A program made the position numbers and the translations under genes. Positions 1 to 9,473 of a DNA stretch of 64,000 nucleotides are shown here, piece after piece. Below the pieces are notes generated by a model. The model saw nothing but the letters and a program-made list of their open reading frames with translations, had not been told where the DNA came from and did not search any database. How positions within the stretch are numbered: the first letter of the stretch is position 1; the number at the start of each line of letters is the position of its first letter. The stretch spans positions 1 through 64,000 of the forward strand of contig DATJJE010000041.1 of assembly GCA_035492455.1 (NCBI GenBank), written 5' to 3'. This DNA is from Gp6-AA40 sp035492455. GTDB taxonomy: Bacteria > Acidobacteriota > Vicinamibacteria > Vicinamibacterales > UBA2999.

Positions 1-23
1 CCTTCTTCGTGTACTTCGTGACC

Positions 24-40
24 GCGCGGCGAGGCCGCGC
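24..40 (-). terminator. GC-rich hairpin after rho
   Basis: Stem GCGCGGC (24-30) pairs with GCCGCGC (34-40) around a 3-base loop, nine bases beyond the rho stop codon on the minus strand. No clear U tract follows, so this may be a weak terminator or a 3'-end stabilising hairpin. Confidence 0.45.
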
Positions 41-48
41 CTTCGTGG

Positions 49-1584
49 TTACGACTTGCCCGACGCCATCGCCGCCAGGAAGTCGGCGTTGGTCTTCGTC
101 TTCCCCATCTTCGACAGCAGCAGCTCCATCGCCTCGGTGGGGGAGAGCGGCGTCAGCACCTTCCGCAGCACCCACACGCGATTGAGCTCCTCCTTCGGCA
201 GCAGCAGCTCTTCCTTCCGCGTGCCGCTCTTCGTGATGTCGATCGACGGGAAGACGCGGCGATCGGTCAGCTTCCGATCGAGGTGGATTTCCATGTTGCC
301 GGTGCCCTTGAACTCCTCGAAGATCACTTCGTCCATGCGGGAGCCGGTGTCGACGAGCGCGGTGGCGACGATCGTCAGCGAGCCGCCTTCCTCGATGTTC
401 CGGGCGGCGCCGAAAAAGCGCTTCGGACGCTGCAGCGCATTGCTGTCCACGCCGCCCGACAGCACCTTGCCGGACGCGGGCACGATGGTGTTGTAGGCGC
501 GCGCCAGGCGCGTGATCGAGTCGAGCAGGATGACGACGTCCTTCTTGTGCTCGACCAGACGCTTCGCCTTCTCGATGACCATCTCGGCGACCTGCACATG
601 GCGCTGCGCCGGCTCGTCGAACGTCGACGAGATCACTTCCCCGCGCACGGAGCGCTGCATGTCGGTGACCTCTTCAGGCCGCTCGTCGATGAGCAGCACG
701 ATCAGATACACCTCGGGATGGTTCTTGGTGATGCTGTTCGCTAGACTCTGCAGCAGCATCGTCTTGCCGGTGCGCGGCGGCGCGACGATGAGGCCGCGCT
801 GTCCCTTGCCGAGCGGCGTCAGCAGATCCATGACGCGGCCGGACAGATTCTCCGGGTCGGTCTCGAGGTTGACCTTTTCCTGGGGATAAAGCGGCGTCAG
901 GTTCTCGAAGAAAATCTTCTCTTTCGTCTTTTCGGGCGGCTCGAAGTTGATCGCCTCGACCTTGATCAACGCGAAATAGCGCTCGCCGTCCTTCGGCGGC
1001 CGGATGACGCCCGATACGGTATCACCGGTGTGCAGGTCGAACTTTCGGATCTGCGACGGCGATACGTAGATGTCGTCGGGGCCCGGCAGGTAGTTGTAGT
1101 CGGGAGCGCGCAGGAAGCCGAAGCCGTCGGGAAGCGTCTCCAGCACGCCCTCCGAGAAGATGTTGCCGCTCTTCTCGGCGCGCACGCGGAGGATCTCGAA
1201 GATCAACTCCTGCTTGCGCATGCCCGTCGCGCCGGCAATCTCCAGCTCTTTGGCGATCTTGGTGAGCGCCGAAATGCTCATCTCCTTCATCGCCGAGAGC
1301 GAAATGACCTGGGCGGGCGGGGGCGCCTGCCTGCCCCCGGAAGCGTCAGTCGAGGCGGGCTTCTGCTGCTCGCCCAGCCTGCCCGCCGAAGCTTCAGCGG
1401 AGGTGGGCTGCGGCTGCGCCTGCCGCGCCTGGGCCTGGCCGTCGCCCCCCCTCGCCTGCCGTGGCGGAGCGGCGTCGTGCGCCGGTCTACCCGCCGCATT
1501 CTCAGCCGCTGCAGGGGCGTCCTTGTCGGGAGCAGCGGTTGCTACGCCGCCGTTTGCCTTGGGAGGCTTGCGATCTTCTTCCAC
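49..1584 (-). CDS. rho: Transcription termination factor Rho
   Basis: RNA-dependent hexameric helicase that ends transcription. The last ~413 residues match the normal Rho length: an N-terminal helical domain (SALTKIAKELEI...MRKQELIFEIL), the cold-shock-like RNA-binding fold (GFGFLR), then the RecA-type ATPase with Walker A PPRTGKT and the LLIDERPEEVTD segment. Before this lies about 100 residues rich in Ala, Pro, Gln and Gly. The chosen GTG at 1584 has an AAGGA about 11 bases upstream and overlaps the end of engB by 43 bases. A shorter form starting at the ATG at 1290 (413 residues) cannot be excluded. The low-complexity extension carries two copies of a palindromic 32-base repeat (1329-1360 and 1377-1408). 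Last gene of the tig-clpP-clpX-lon-engB-rho run. Confidence 0.93.
   Translation of the reverse strand: MEEDRKPPKANGGVATAAPDKDAPAAAENAAGRPAHDAAPPRQARGGDGQAQARQAQPQPTSAEASAGRLGEQQKPASTDASGGRQAPPPAQVISLSAMKEMSISALTKIAKELEIAGATGMRKQELIFEILRVRAEKSGNIFSEGVLETLPDGFGFLRAPDYNYLPGPDDIYVSPSQIRKFDLHTGDTVSGVIRPPKDGERYFALIKVEAINFEPPEKTKEKIFFENLTPLYPQEKVNLETDPENLSGRVMDLLTPLGKGQRGLIVAPPRTGKTMLLQSLANSITKNHPEVYLIVLLIDERPEEVTDMQRSVRGEVISSTFDEPAQRHVQVAEMVIEKAKRLVEHKKDVVILLDSITRLARAYNTIVPASGKVLSGGVDSNALQRPKRFFGAARNIEEGGSLTIVATALVDTGSRMDEVIFEEFKGTGNMEIHLDRKLTDRRVFPSIDITKSGTRKEELLLPKEELNRVWVLRKVLTPLSPTEAMELLLSKMGKTKTNADFLAAMASGKS
1329..1360. repeat. Palindromic 32-base repeat, copy 1
   Basis: GCCTGCCC at the left and AGGCGGGC at the right flank a central dyad. 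It matches the copy at 1377-1408 in about 26 of 32 positions. It lies inside the low-complexity N-terminal coding region of rho and is read as an Ala/Ser/Gly-rich peptide. Confidence 0.6.
1377..1408. repeat. Palindromic 32-base repeat, copy 2
   Basis: Second copy, centred on GAAGCTTC with arms GCCCGCC and GGTGGGC. It is in the same orientation and reading frame as copy 1, 48 bases away start to start. The form resembles REP-type mobile palindromes; that class assignment is inference. Confidence 0.6.
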
Positions 1585-2165
1585 AGTTCGTCCAATCCTT
1601 CGCCGTCCATCGCTGACACCAGCGGGACGGGCATCTGAAACACCGATTCGAATTCCCGTGCATGACGCGCGCGCAACGCTCGCGTCAATTTGTCCACCTT
1701 GGTTCCGACCACCGCGCTCGGGCAGGGGAGCGATTGCGCCCACGCCCACGTCTCGACGTCCGACTCGAGGCCGGGATGCCGCGAGTCGACGAGCAACAGC
1801 ACTCCTATGGGTTGTTCGACCGCGCGCGCGAAGTACGCCTCGGCGAGACGATCGAACTCGCGCGCCGCCTCCTCGCGCCGTTTGCCGGCGCCGCCCGTTC
1901 CCCCCGGCGCACGCGCATATCCGTATCCGGGGAGGTCGACCAGGTAGAGCGGCGGCGATGTCCCGCGCTGCACCCGGTAGAAGTTGGCGAGGCGCGTCTT
2001 GCCCGGCGCGGCGCTCGTGCGGGCCAGCGGCTTGCGCAGGAGCGCGTTAATCAGGCTCGATTTGCCGACATTGGACCGGCCAACCAGAGCCACCTCCGGC
2101 AGCCGATCACGCGGAAAGTCACCGGCCCCCGCGGCGCTGGTGACGAATTCTCCCGATATTCGCAT
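1542..2165 (-). CDS. engB: Ribosome biogenesis GTPase EngB (YsxC/YihA)
   Basis: TRAFAC-class GTPase needed for late assembly of the large ribosomal subunit. The 207 residues show the G1 loop GRSNVGKSS near residue 30, a G2/G3 region with the VDLPGYGYA motif, and the G4 motif TKVDK near residue 155. All are normal for the family, as is the length. The ATG at 2165 begins just inside one arm of an AT-rich inverted repeat that separates it from lon. Its 3' end overlaps the putative rho start, which suggests translational coupling. Confidence 0.93.
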   Translation of the reverse strand: MRISGEFVTSAAGAGDFPRDRLPEVALVGRSNVGKSSLINALLRKPLARTSAAPGKTRLANFYRVQRGTSPPLYLVDLPGYGYARAPGGTGGAGKRREEAAREFDRLAEAYFARAVEQPIGVLLLVDSRHPGLESDVETWAWAQSLPCPSAVVGTKVDKLTRALRARHAREFESVFQMPVPLVSAMDGEGLDELWKKIASLPRQTAA

Positions 2166-2247
2166 TTACGAAACTACGAATCGTCGGATTTACGACGTGG
2201 AGTTATGAAATGAAAATTCGTCGACTCGTAAATTCGTAGGTTCGTCA
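2166..2247. repeat. Intergenic inverted repeat between lon and engB
   Basis: TTACGAAACTACGAAT (2166-2181) faces ATTCGTAGGTTCGTCA (2232-2247); 14 of 16 positions pair. The spacer repeats the same ACGA/TACG words. The stretch is far richer in A+T than the flanking genes and fills the whole lon-engB gap. It could form an RNA hairpin on either strand; its function is unknown. Confidence 0.6.
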
Positions 2248-2248
2248 A

Positions 2249-4633
2249 TTAATGCGTGCGCGTATCTCCCGCGTCGGTTACTTCGGGAACGACCGGCGCC
2301 GCAGGGATGCGCGCCGGCAGCGGCTCGGACAGCGCGATCTTCAGCACCTCGTCCATCGTGGACACCAGATGCAGATCGAGCGCGTCGAGCACGTTCTTCG
2401 GGATATCGGCCAGGTCCTTCTCGTTGTCGCGCGGCAGGATGATGTTCTTCACCCCCGCGCGGTGCGCGGCCAGGACCTTCTCCTTCACGCCGCCGATCGG
2501 CAGTACCTTGCCGCGCAGCGTGATTTCGCCGGTCATCGCCACGTCGCGGCGAGCCGGGATCTTCGTCAGCGCGGAGACCAGCGCCGTCGCCATCGTGATG
2601 CCCGCCGACGGCCCGTCCTTCGGGATGGCACCTTCGGGCACATGCACGTGGATATCAATCTTCGAGTGGAAGTCTTCCGCCAGGTGCAACTCGGAAGCCT
2701 TGGACCGAACGTAGCTCAGGGCGGCCTGCGCCGACTCCTGCATGACGTCGCCAAGCTTGCCGGTGAGCGTCAGCTTGCCTTTGCCCGCCATCAGCGTTGC
2801 TTCGCTGACGAGCAGTTCGCCGCCCACTTCCGTCCACGCCAGGCCCGTCGCAATGCCGACCTCGTTCTGCTCTTCCGCCATGCTCGGACGGAAGCGCGGC
2901 ACGCCCAGATACTCGGTGACCTTCGCGGCGGTGACGTCTTCCTTGAATTGCTTGCCCTCGACGACAACCTTGCGAGCGACCTTGCGGCAAATCGACGAGA
3001 TTTCGCGCTCGAGATTCCTGACACCGGCCTCGCGCGTGTAGCGCTGGATGATGGTCTGGATTGCATCGTCCGTGATGACGATGTTGTCCGACGTCAAACC
3101 CGCGCCTTCAATCGCCTTCGGTGCGAGGAAGCGCTTGGCGATCTCGATCTTCTCGGCTTCCGTGTAGCCGGCCAGCTGCAACACTTCCATGCGGTCGCGC
3201 AGCGCCTGCGGGATGGTGTGCAGCACGTTCGCCGTGCAGATGAACATCACGTGCGACAGGTCGTACTCGACGTCCAGGTAGTGATCGAGAAACGCGCTGT
3301 TCTGCTCCGGATCGAGCACTTCGAGCAGCGCCGCTGACGGGTCGCCGCGGAAGTCCATTGACATCTTGTCGACTTCGTCGAGCAGGAACACCGGGTTCTG
3401 CGTGCTGGCCTTCTTCATCATCTGGATGATCTGGCCGGGGAACGCCCCGATGTACGTGCGGCGATGGCCGCGGATTTCCGCCTCGTCGCGTACGCCGCCG
3501 AGCGAGAGGCGCACGAACTTGCGGTTCATCGCGCGCGCGATCGACTTCGCCAGCGATGTTTTGCCGACTCCCGGAGGGCCCGAGAACGTGAGAATCGTCG
3601 CCTTCGGCTTCTTCACCAGCGAGCGCACGGCGAGGAACTCGAGGATGCGGTCCTTGATCTTGTCGAGGCCGTAGTGATCCTCGTGCAGCACCGCTTCCGC
3701 GTGCTTGAGATCGCGGTTCTCACGCGTCTTCTTGTACCAGGGAACGGCGATGAGCCAATCGAGGTAATTGCGAGAGACCGTGGCTTCCGCAGACATCGGC
3801 GGCATCGCCTCGAGGCGCTTCAGCTCTTGGACGGCCTTTTCCTCGACCTCCTTCGGCATCTTCGCCTGTTCGATCTTCTTCTTCAGCTCGTCGATCTCGT
3901 TGCCCTTGTCGTCCTTGCGACCGAGCTCTTTCTGGATCGCCTTCATCTTCTCGTTGAGGTAGTACTCCTTCTGCGCCTTCTCCATCTGCTTCTTGACGCG
4001 AGACTGGATGCGGCGATCGACCTGGAGCTTGTCCACCTCGATTTCGAGAATGCCGGCGATGCGATTGAGTCGTTCGAGCGGCGAGATGATCTCGAGCAGG
4101 TTCTGTTTCTCGTCGACGCCGACGAGCAGGTGCGCGGCAATCGTGTCGGCCAGCTTGCCGGGATCATCGACACGCACCGCGGCAATCATGGCGTCGTAGT
4201 GCAGGTTGTTCGACAGTTTCACGTACTGCTCGAACAGCGAGACCACGCGTCCCATCGTTCCTTCGACGTCGCCGGCGGTTTCCTTCTGCTTCGCCAGCAC
4301 CTTGACGACGACGCGATAGAAACCCTTGTCTTCCTTCCACTCGACCGCGCGCGCGCGATCGACGCCCTCGACCAGGACCTTGATATTGCCGTCGGGCAGC
4401 TTCAAGCTCTGGACGACGTTGGCGACGCAGCCCATGGTGTAGACGTCATCGGGGCGCGGGTCGTCAATCGACGCATCGTGCTGCGCGGCGAGGAAGATGC
4501 GCTTGTCCTTCATCAGCGCGTGTTCCAACGCGCGCGTAGACGAGGGCCGTCCGATTACGAACGGCATCATCATGTGAGGGAAAACGACGACGTCCCGCAG
4601 GGGGACTATGGGGAGGGTCTCGTAGACTTCCAT
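2249..4633 (-). CDS. lon: ATP-dependent protease Lon
   Basis: Cytoplasmic AAA+ serine protease for damaged and regulatory proteins. The 794 residues give the standard LonA plan: N-terminal substrate domain (about 1-200), coiled linker, AAA+ module with Walker A GPPGVGKTS and Walker B FLLDEVDKM, and a C-terminal S16 peptidase domain with the Ser/Lys dyad (Ser about 676 in KDGPSAG, Lys about 719 in GGVKEK). All catalytic residues are intact. It lies 19 bases downstream of clpX on the same strand, so co-transcription with clpPX is likely. The short Pro/Ala-rich C-terminal tail is not conserved in the family. Confidence 0.97.
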   Translation of the reverse strand: MEVYETLPIVPLRDVVVFPHMMMPFVIGRPSSTRALEHALMKDKRIFLAAQHDASIDDPRPDDVYTMGCVANVVQSLKLPDGNIKVLVEGVDRARAVEWKEDKGFYRVVVKVLAKQKETAGDVEGTMGRVVSLFEQYVKLSNNLHYDAMIAAVRVDDPGKLADTIAAHLLVGVDEKQNLLEIISPLERLNRIAGILEIEVDKLQVDRRIQSRVKKQMEKAQKEYYLNEKMKAIQKELGRKDDKGNEIDELKKKIEQAKMPKEVEEKAVQELKRLEAMPPMSAEATVSRNYLDWLIAVPWYKKTRENRDLKHAEAVLHEDHYGLDKIKDRILEFLAVRSLVKKPKATILTFSGPPGVGKTSLAKSIARAMNRKFVRLSLGGVRDEAEIRGHRRTYIGAFPGQIIQMMKKASTQNPVFLLDEVDKMSMDFRGDPSAALLEVLDPEQNSAFLDHYLDVEYDLSHVMFICTANVLHTIPQALRDRMEVLQLAGYTEAEKIEIAKRFLAPKAIEGAGLTSDNIVITDDAIQTIIQRYTREAGVRNLEREISSICRKVARKVVVEGKQFKEDVTAAKVTEYLGVPRFRPSMAEEQNEVGIATGLAWTEVGGELLVSEATLMAGKGKLTLTGKLGDVMQESAQAALSYVRSKASELHLAEDFHSKIDIHVHVPEGAIPKDGPSAGITMATALVSALTKIPARRDVAMTGEITLRGKVLPIGGVKEKVLAAHRAGVKNIILPRDNEKDLADIPKNVLDALDLHLVSTMDEVLKIALSEPLPARIPAAPVVPEVTDAGDTRTH

Positions 4634-4652
4634 TCAGATCCTTGCAGGCGAA

Positions 4653-5900
<1,248 letters not shown>

Positions 5901-5982
5901 AACTCGCTCAAGAAACCGGGTTTAGTGGGATGACCAGACGCCGGAATTATCGACCTTTAGACCCGGCCCCTTTAATTCGATG

Positions 5983-6582
5983 TTACACCCGTTTACGGAT
6001 GACGTCATCGATGATGCCGTATTCCTTCCCTTGCTCCGCCGACATGATGTAATCGCGCTCGGTGTCTTCCTGAATGCGCTTGGTTGATTGTCCGGTATGG
6101 TGCACCAGAATTTCATTCAGCCGTTCACGCATGCGTAATATTTCGCGAGCCGCAATATCAATATCGGTCGCTTGGCCGCCGAGCCCCTGCATCAGCGGCT
6201 GATGGATCACGATTCGGGAATTGGGGAGGGAGTACCGCTTACCCTTTTCGCCGGCCGCCAGCAGCACCGCCGCCATCGACGCCGCCTGACCAATGCAATA
6301 CGTCTGGACGTGCGGCTTGATGAACTGCAGCGTGTCGTAAATAGCCAGGCCCGCCGTAATCGAGCCGCCGGGACTGTTGATATAGAGGAGGATGTCCTTG
6401 TCGGGGTCCTCCGCCTCGAGGAACAGCATCTGGGCAATAACGAGATTGGCGACCGAATCGTCAATCGGTGTACCGATGAAGATAATGCTGTCCTTCAGCA
6501 GCCGCGAGAAGATGTCGTAAGCACGCTCACCGCGGTTGGTCTGTTCGACCACCATCGGCACCAGCTGAGAGTAGTTCGTCAT
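5983..6582 (-). CDS. clpP: ATP-dependent Clp protease proteolytic subunit
   Basis: Tetradecameric serine peptidase partnered with ClpX. In 199 residues the catalytic triad is visible: Ser102 (GQAASMAA), His127 (VIHQP) and Asp177 (DTERD). The oxyanion region PGGSITAGLAIYDT is also present. The consensus SMG around the nucleophile is SMA here, a mild deviation. The ATG at 6582 is chosen because MTNYSQLVPMVVEQT matches the usual N-terminus. It lies 34 bases downstream of trigger factor on the same strand. Confidence 0.96.
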   Translation of the reverse strand: MTNYSQLVPMVVEQTNRGERAYDIFSRLLKDSIIFIGTPIDDSVANLVIAQMLFLEAEDPDKDILLYINSPGGSITAGLAIYDTLQFIKPHVQTYCIGQAASMAAVLLAAGEKGKRYSLPNSRIVIHQPLMQGLGGQATDIDIAAREILRMRERLNEILVHHTGQSTKRIQEDTERDYIMSAEQGKEYGIIDDVIRKRV

Positions 6583-6616
6583 CGACTAGTCGGGATTTTC
6601 GGAACGTTTTGGCGGG

Positions 6617-7891
6617 TTATTCGGTGGTCATCTTAGCATGCGACATCGCGAAGTCAACCGCCTTCTCCCGGCGTAGTCCGGCCGACAGACGCGCAAGGCC
6701 GCCTTCTTTCTCCAGCTGAGCCCGCACGGCCGCGGGGGTCCGGCCTGAGGATGAGGCGAATTGCGCCACCTCTTTATCTATATCTTCCGCGGATACGGTC
6801 AGGTTTTCGCGCCGTGCAATTTCATCGAGCACGAGGGCGCTCGCCACGGCGTCGCGCGCAGGCTCCCGCTGAGCTTCCCGAAATTGACCCCAATCAATGC
6901 CCGCCTTACGGGGGTCGACTCCCTGGTCCATAAGACGGCGGGCGAACTCCTCGAGGCGCCGATCGATTTCGCGATCGACGAGCGACGGAGGCAGTTCGAA
7001 GGTGACGCGCTGGCCAAGCTGCTTCAGCAGGTCGCTGCGCACGTGCTGTTTCGCGTGCTGCTCGGCATCCGCCTGCATGTCGCCGCGCACGCGTTCGCGC
7101 AGCGCGGCAAGCGACTCGAAGTCGCCGATGTCCTTCGCGAATTCGTCGTCGAGCTCCGGCAGAACCTTCCGGCGAATCTCCTTCACCTTCACCTTGTAGG
7201 TGACGTCGGTGTTCGCCATGTCCTGAACGGAGTAGTCCTCGGGAAAGTGGATGACGAATGTCTTTTCGTCGCCGACGCTCAAGCCAACGAGGTTCTGATC
7301 GAACTCCGGCGGGTTGCCGGCGGCACCGAGCTCAATCGACACGCCCTCATGGTGGTCGACCTTGCCATCGGGATCGGTGCGATCGAGATCGACGACGACA
7401 ATATCTCCGTCGGAGACGGGACGCCCTTCCACGCTTTCCTGCTTGGCGCCACGCTCGCGCAGCCTTTCGAGCGTCTTCTCGATGGCGTCCTCGGTAATCG
7501 TGGACGGATGCTGCCGCAGCGTGATGGTCGACAGATCGCCCGGGTCGAACGGCGGTACGGTCTCGATGTCCGCCGTGAACGTCAACGGCTCGCCTTCGCG
7601 CAGTGACACGTCCTTGATGTCAGGTGTCGAAACCGGCTCGATGCCGCGCTCCTGCAGCGCTTCTTCAACCGCCCGAGGAATCAGGCCGTGCATCACCTCG
7701 TGGTGAATTTCGTCGCGGAACCGCTGCTTGATGATGTTCGACGGGACCTTGCCCGGGCGGAAGCCTGGCAGCCGCGCCTGCTTCGAATATCCCTTTGCAA
7801 CACGATCGATCTCCGCGTCGACTACGTCGCTCGGAATTTCGATCGTGATCTTCTTCTGGGTCTCGCTGACGTCTTGGAATTCAGTTTTCAT
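6617..7891 (-). CDS. tig: Trigger factor, ribosome-associated chaperone
   Basis: Cytoplasmic folding chaperone with peptidyl-prolyl isomerase activity. 424 residues from the ATG at 7891 (MKTEFQDVSETQ). A longer reading frame to 7936 exists, but its extra residues do not look like the family N-terminus. The ribosome-docking signature GFRPGKVP lies near residue 45, the FKBP-like domain (VSDGDIVVVDL) spans about 160-245, and the helical arm domain follows. First gene of the minus-strand run tig-clpP-clpX-lon-engB-rho. The 73-base gap to the divergent gene at 7965 must hold its promoter, but no clear box was recognised. Confidence 0.96.
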   Translation of the reverse strand: MKTEFQDVSETQKKITIEIPSDVVDAEIDRVAKGYSKQARLPGFRPGKVPSNIIKQRFRDEIHHEVMHGLIPRAVEEALQERGIEPVSTPDIKDVSLREGEPLTFTADIETVPPFDPGDLSTITLRQHPSTITEDAIEKTLERLRERGAKQESVEGRPVSDGDIVVVDLDRTDPDGKVDHHEGVSIELGAAGNPPEFDQNLVGLSVGDEKTFVIHFPEDYSVQDMANTDVTYKVKVKEIRRKVLPELDDEFAKDIGDFESLAALRERVRGDMQADAEQHAKQHVRSDLLKQLGQRVTFELPPSLVDREIDRRLEEFARRLMDQGVDPRKAGIDWGQFREAQREPARDAVASALVLDEIARRENLTVSAEDIDKEVAQFASSSGRTPAAVRAQLEKEGGLARLSAGLRREKAVDFAMSHAKMTTE

Positions 7892-7964
7892 CGGGAACGA
7901 CGCGATCGCGCGTATTCCTATGCTGGCACGATTCACGAGGATCCGCTACTGTGACCCATCCCCG

Positions 7965-9119
7965 ATGGCCGTCGAACGCCACGTGTCAGTCCGGACCGTG
8001 AGAGCCCTACTGATCCTCGCGGCGCTCGTCGTTCGGATTCTGGTCGCGTTCGCTTCGCCGCTGCCGTGGTTCAGCGCCGACTCCTACGGTTACCTCAATC
8101 AAGCCCGGGACCTTATCGCCGGCAGGTGGACGCCGTTCTTTCCAGTGGGATACCCGGTCATCATCGCCGCAGTCGCTGCGGTCGTTCCGTCCCCGCCCAC
8201 GCCTGCGCTGATCGCGTTGAACGTGGTGTTGTCGACCATAACTGTATGGCTCGTCATGAAGACCGCGGACGCTGCCACACCGTGGCATTGGGCCCCCGTC
8301 GCGGCCGGCGCCATCATCGCGTTCTGGCCGAACCAGCTCAACTACGTGAGGTTTGTCCTTTCTGAAGTTCCCGCGGCCTTCTTTGTGGCTGCGTCCGCCG
8401 CGCTGCTGATTAAAGGCCGCCACTACGCGGCGGGCGCGGCGCTCGGCTGTGCTGTGGCCATTCGTACGACGCTGTTGCCGGCAATCTTCGTTGCACCGTT
8501 TGTCGTGGCGTTCCGATCGCGCAACCGTGCCGCTTCGTTTACGGCCGGCAGCGTGTCGCCGTTGCTCGTGCTCGCGCTCGTCTCGATTTTGTTGACGGGA
8601 TCGATCGCGCTAGGCGGGAACTTGGGATTCAACCTGGACGTCGCGCGGCAATCGTTCGGCAGCCGCGTCAATTTCAGCGGCCCGACAGATGTGGGTGTTC
8701 GGGAGGCTGCCGCTCGCTACGTCAACGACGCGATTGATCAGCCGCGGCACTTCGTGGCCCAGCGAGCGGCATCGCTATCGGAGTTGTGGGGACCATGGCC
8801 GTCGGGCGATGAACCGCGCGCACGGTCGTCGCCTCCCCGAGGCGCGCTCGCTCGCGTGCTCATCGGACTTCGTCTGCCGCTTCTAGTGCTTGGTCTGTTA
8901 TCGATTCGTCGGTCGATGCCCCTGCATGAAAGGTATCTGTGGATGCTGGTGGCAGTGGTCACTCTCGTTCACGTCATGACGTTCAGCGCGCCGCGATTTA
9001 CGTTTGTCGTAGAGCCAGCGCTCATCGTGCTCGCGATGCTCGGTGTGGAGAGGACGTGGGTGAGATGGTGCGAAAGGAGGGACTCGAACCCCCATACCCT
9101 TGCGGGTACCAGATCCTAA
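7965..9119 (+). CDS. Polytopic membrane glycosyltransferase (GT-C type), putative
   Basis: About 384 residues with many hydrophobic segments. The segment WFSADSYGYLNQARDL just after the first membrane helix looks like the acidic first loop of GT-C enzymes (GT39/GT83-like), which use polyprenyl-phosphate sugars. Which sugar or acceptor is used cannot be told. The ATG at 7965 is preferred because upstream codons in frame are antisense to trigger factor. The 3' end runs into the opposite-strand tRNA-Leu: the last ~17 codons, including TAA at 9117-9119, are tRNA sequence. The tRNA may therefore have cut the original C-terminus. Confidence 0.6.
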   Translation: MAVERHVSVRTVRALLILAALVVRILVAFASPLPWFSADSYGYLNQARDLIAGRWTPFFPVGYPVIIAAVAAVVPSPPTPALIALNVVLSTITVWLVMKTADAATPWHWAPVAAGAIIAFWPNQLNYVRFVLSEVPAAFFVAASAALLIKGRHYAAGAALGCAVAIRTTLLPAIFVAPFVVAFRSRNRAASFTAGSVSPLLVLALVSILLTGSIALGGNLGFNLDVARQSFGSRVNFSGPTDVGVREAAARYVNDAIDQPRHFVAQRAASLSELWGPWPSGDEPRARSSPPRGALARVLIGLRLPLLVLGLLSIRRSMPLHERYLWMLVAVVTLVHVMTFSAPRFTFVVEPALIVLAMLGVERTWVRWCERRDSNPHTLAGTRS

Positions 9120-9152
9120 GTCTGGCGCGTCTGCCAGTTCCGCCACTTTCGC
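9066..9152 (-). tRNA. tRNA-Leu (anticodon UAG)
   Basis: The minus strand reads GCGAAAGTGGCGGAAC at the 5' end and GGGGGTTCGAGTCCCTCC in the T arm, closing with CTTTCGCA and an encoded CCA (9066-9068). The anticodon stem CCAGA/TCTGG encloses the loop CTTAGGA, giving UAG. The long variable arm TACCCGCAAGGGTA marks a class II tRNA. The opposite-strand gene ending at 9119 overlaps it. Confidence 0.95.
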
Positions 9153-9194
9153 GTTGATGCAGCCTACCATCCCCTATGCTACGCTAGCCCGGCT

Positions 9195-9473
9195 TTGGAA
9201 ACCCGAACCGACCTCTTTCACGGCCTCTTCATCTGGCAGCGCGGCGAGAAAGGTCCCGGCACGCTCCTCCGGCACTCGAGCGCCCCTCGAATCGTTCCAG
9301 ACCCGCAGACGGGGCGGCCGCTGAAAGTTGCCGCCGTCGAGATCAGCGAGCGGGCGGTCTGCCCGGCATGCACTCAACTTGGTGCCGGCGCTTACGTGTC
9401 ATTTGAAGCGGACCTGCGCCTCGCGTTTGCGTGCCCAACCTGTCGGAAGCTGGTCTGGATCGCCGGCGCATAA
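9195..9473 (+). CDS. Small zinc-ribbon-like protein, unknown function
   Basis: 92 residues from a TTG start. Two Cys pairs, CPAC near residue 57 and CPTC near residue 83, could bind one zinc ion as a ribbon. No other family signature was recognised. A TATGCT box at about 9175-9180 could serve as its -10. The 3' end overlaps the 3' end of the convergent dam gene by 82 bases. The coding call rests on the paired cysteines and the absence of another explanation for the strand. Confidence 0.45.
   Translation: METRTDLFHGLFIWQRGEKGPGTLLRHSSAPRIVPDPQTGRPLKVAAVEISERAVCPACTQLGAGAYVSFEADLRLAFACPTCRKLVWIAGA

Noticed and set aside
1585..1749. Further N-terminal extension of Rho to 1749
   Set aside because: Would overlap engB by over 200 bases in another frame; residues look like frame noise.
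5901..5982. Intergenic clpP-clpX stretch with GGGGCCGGGTCTAAAGG-like sequence, considered as a REP/RAYT site
   Set aside because: Only one copy in the window and a weak 6-bp inverted repeat; not enough to call a mobile element.
7728..7964. N-terminal extension of the membrane glycosyltransferase
   Set aside because: This part is antisense to the trigger-factor N-terminus, and the protein has a normal start at 7965.
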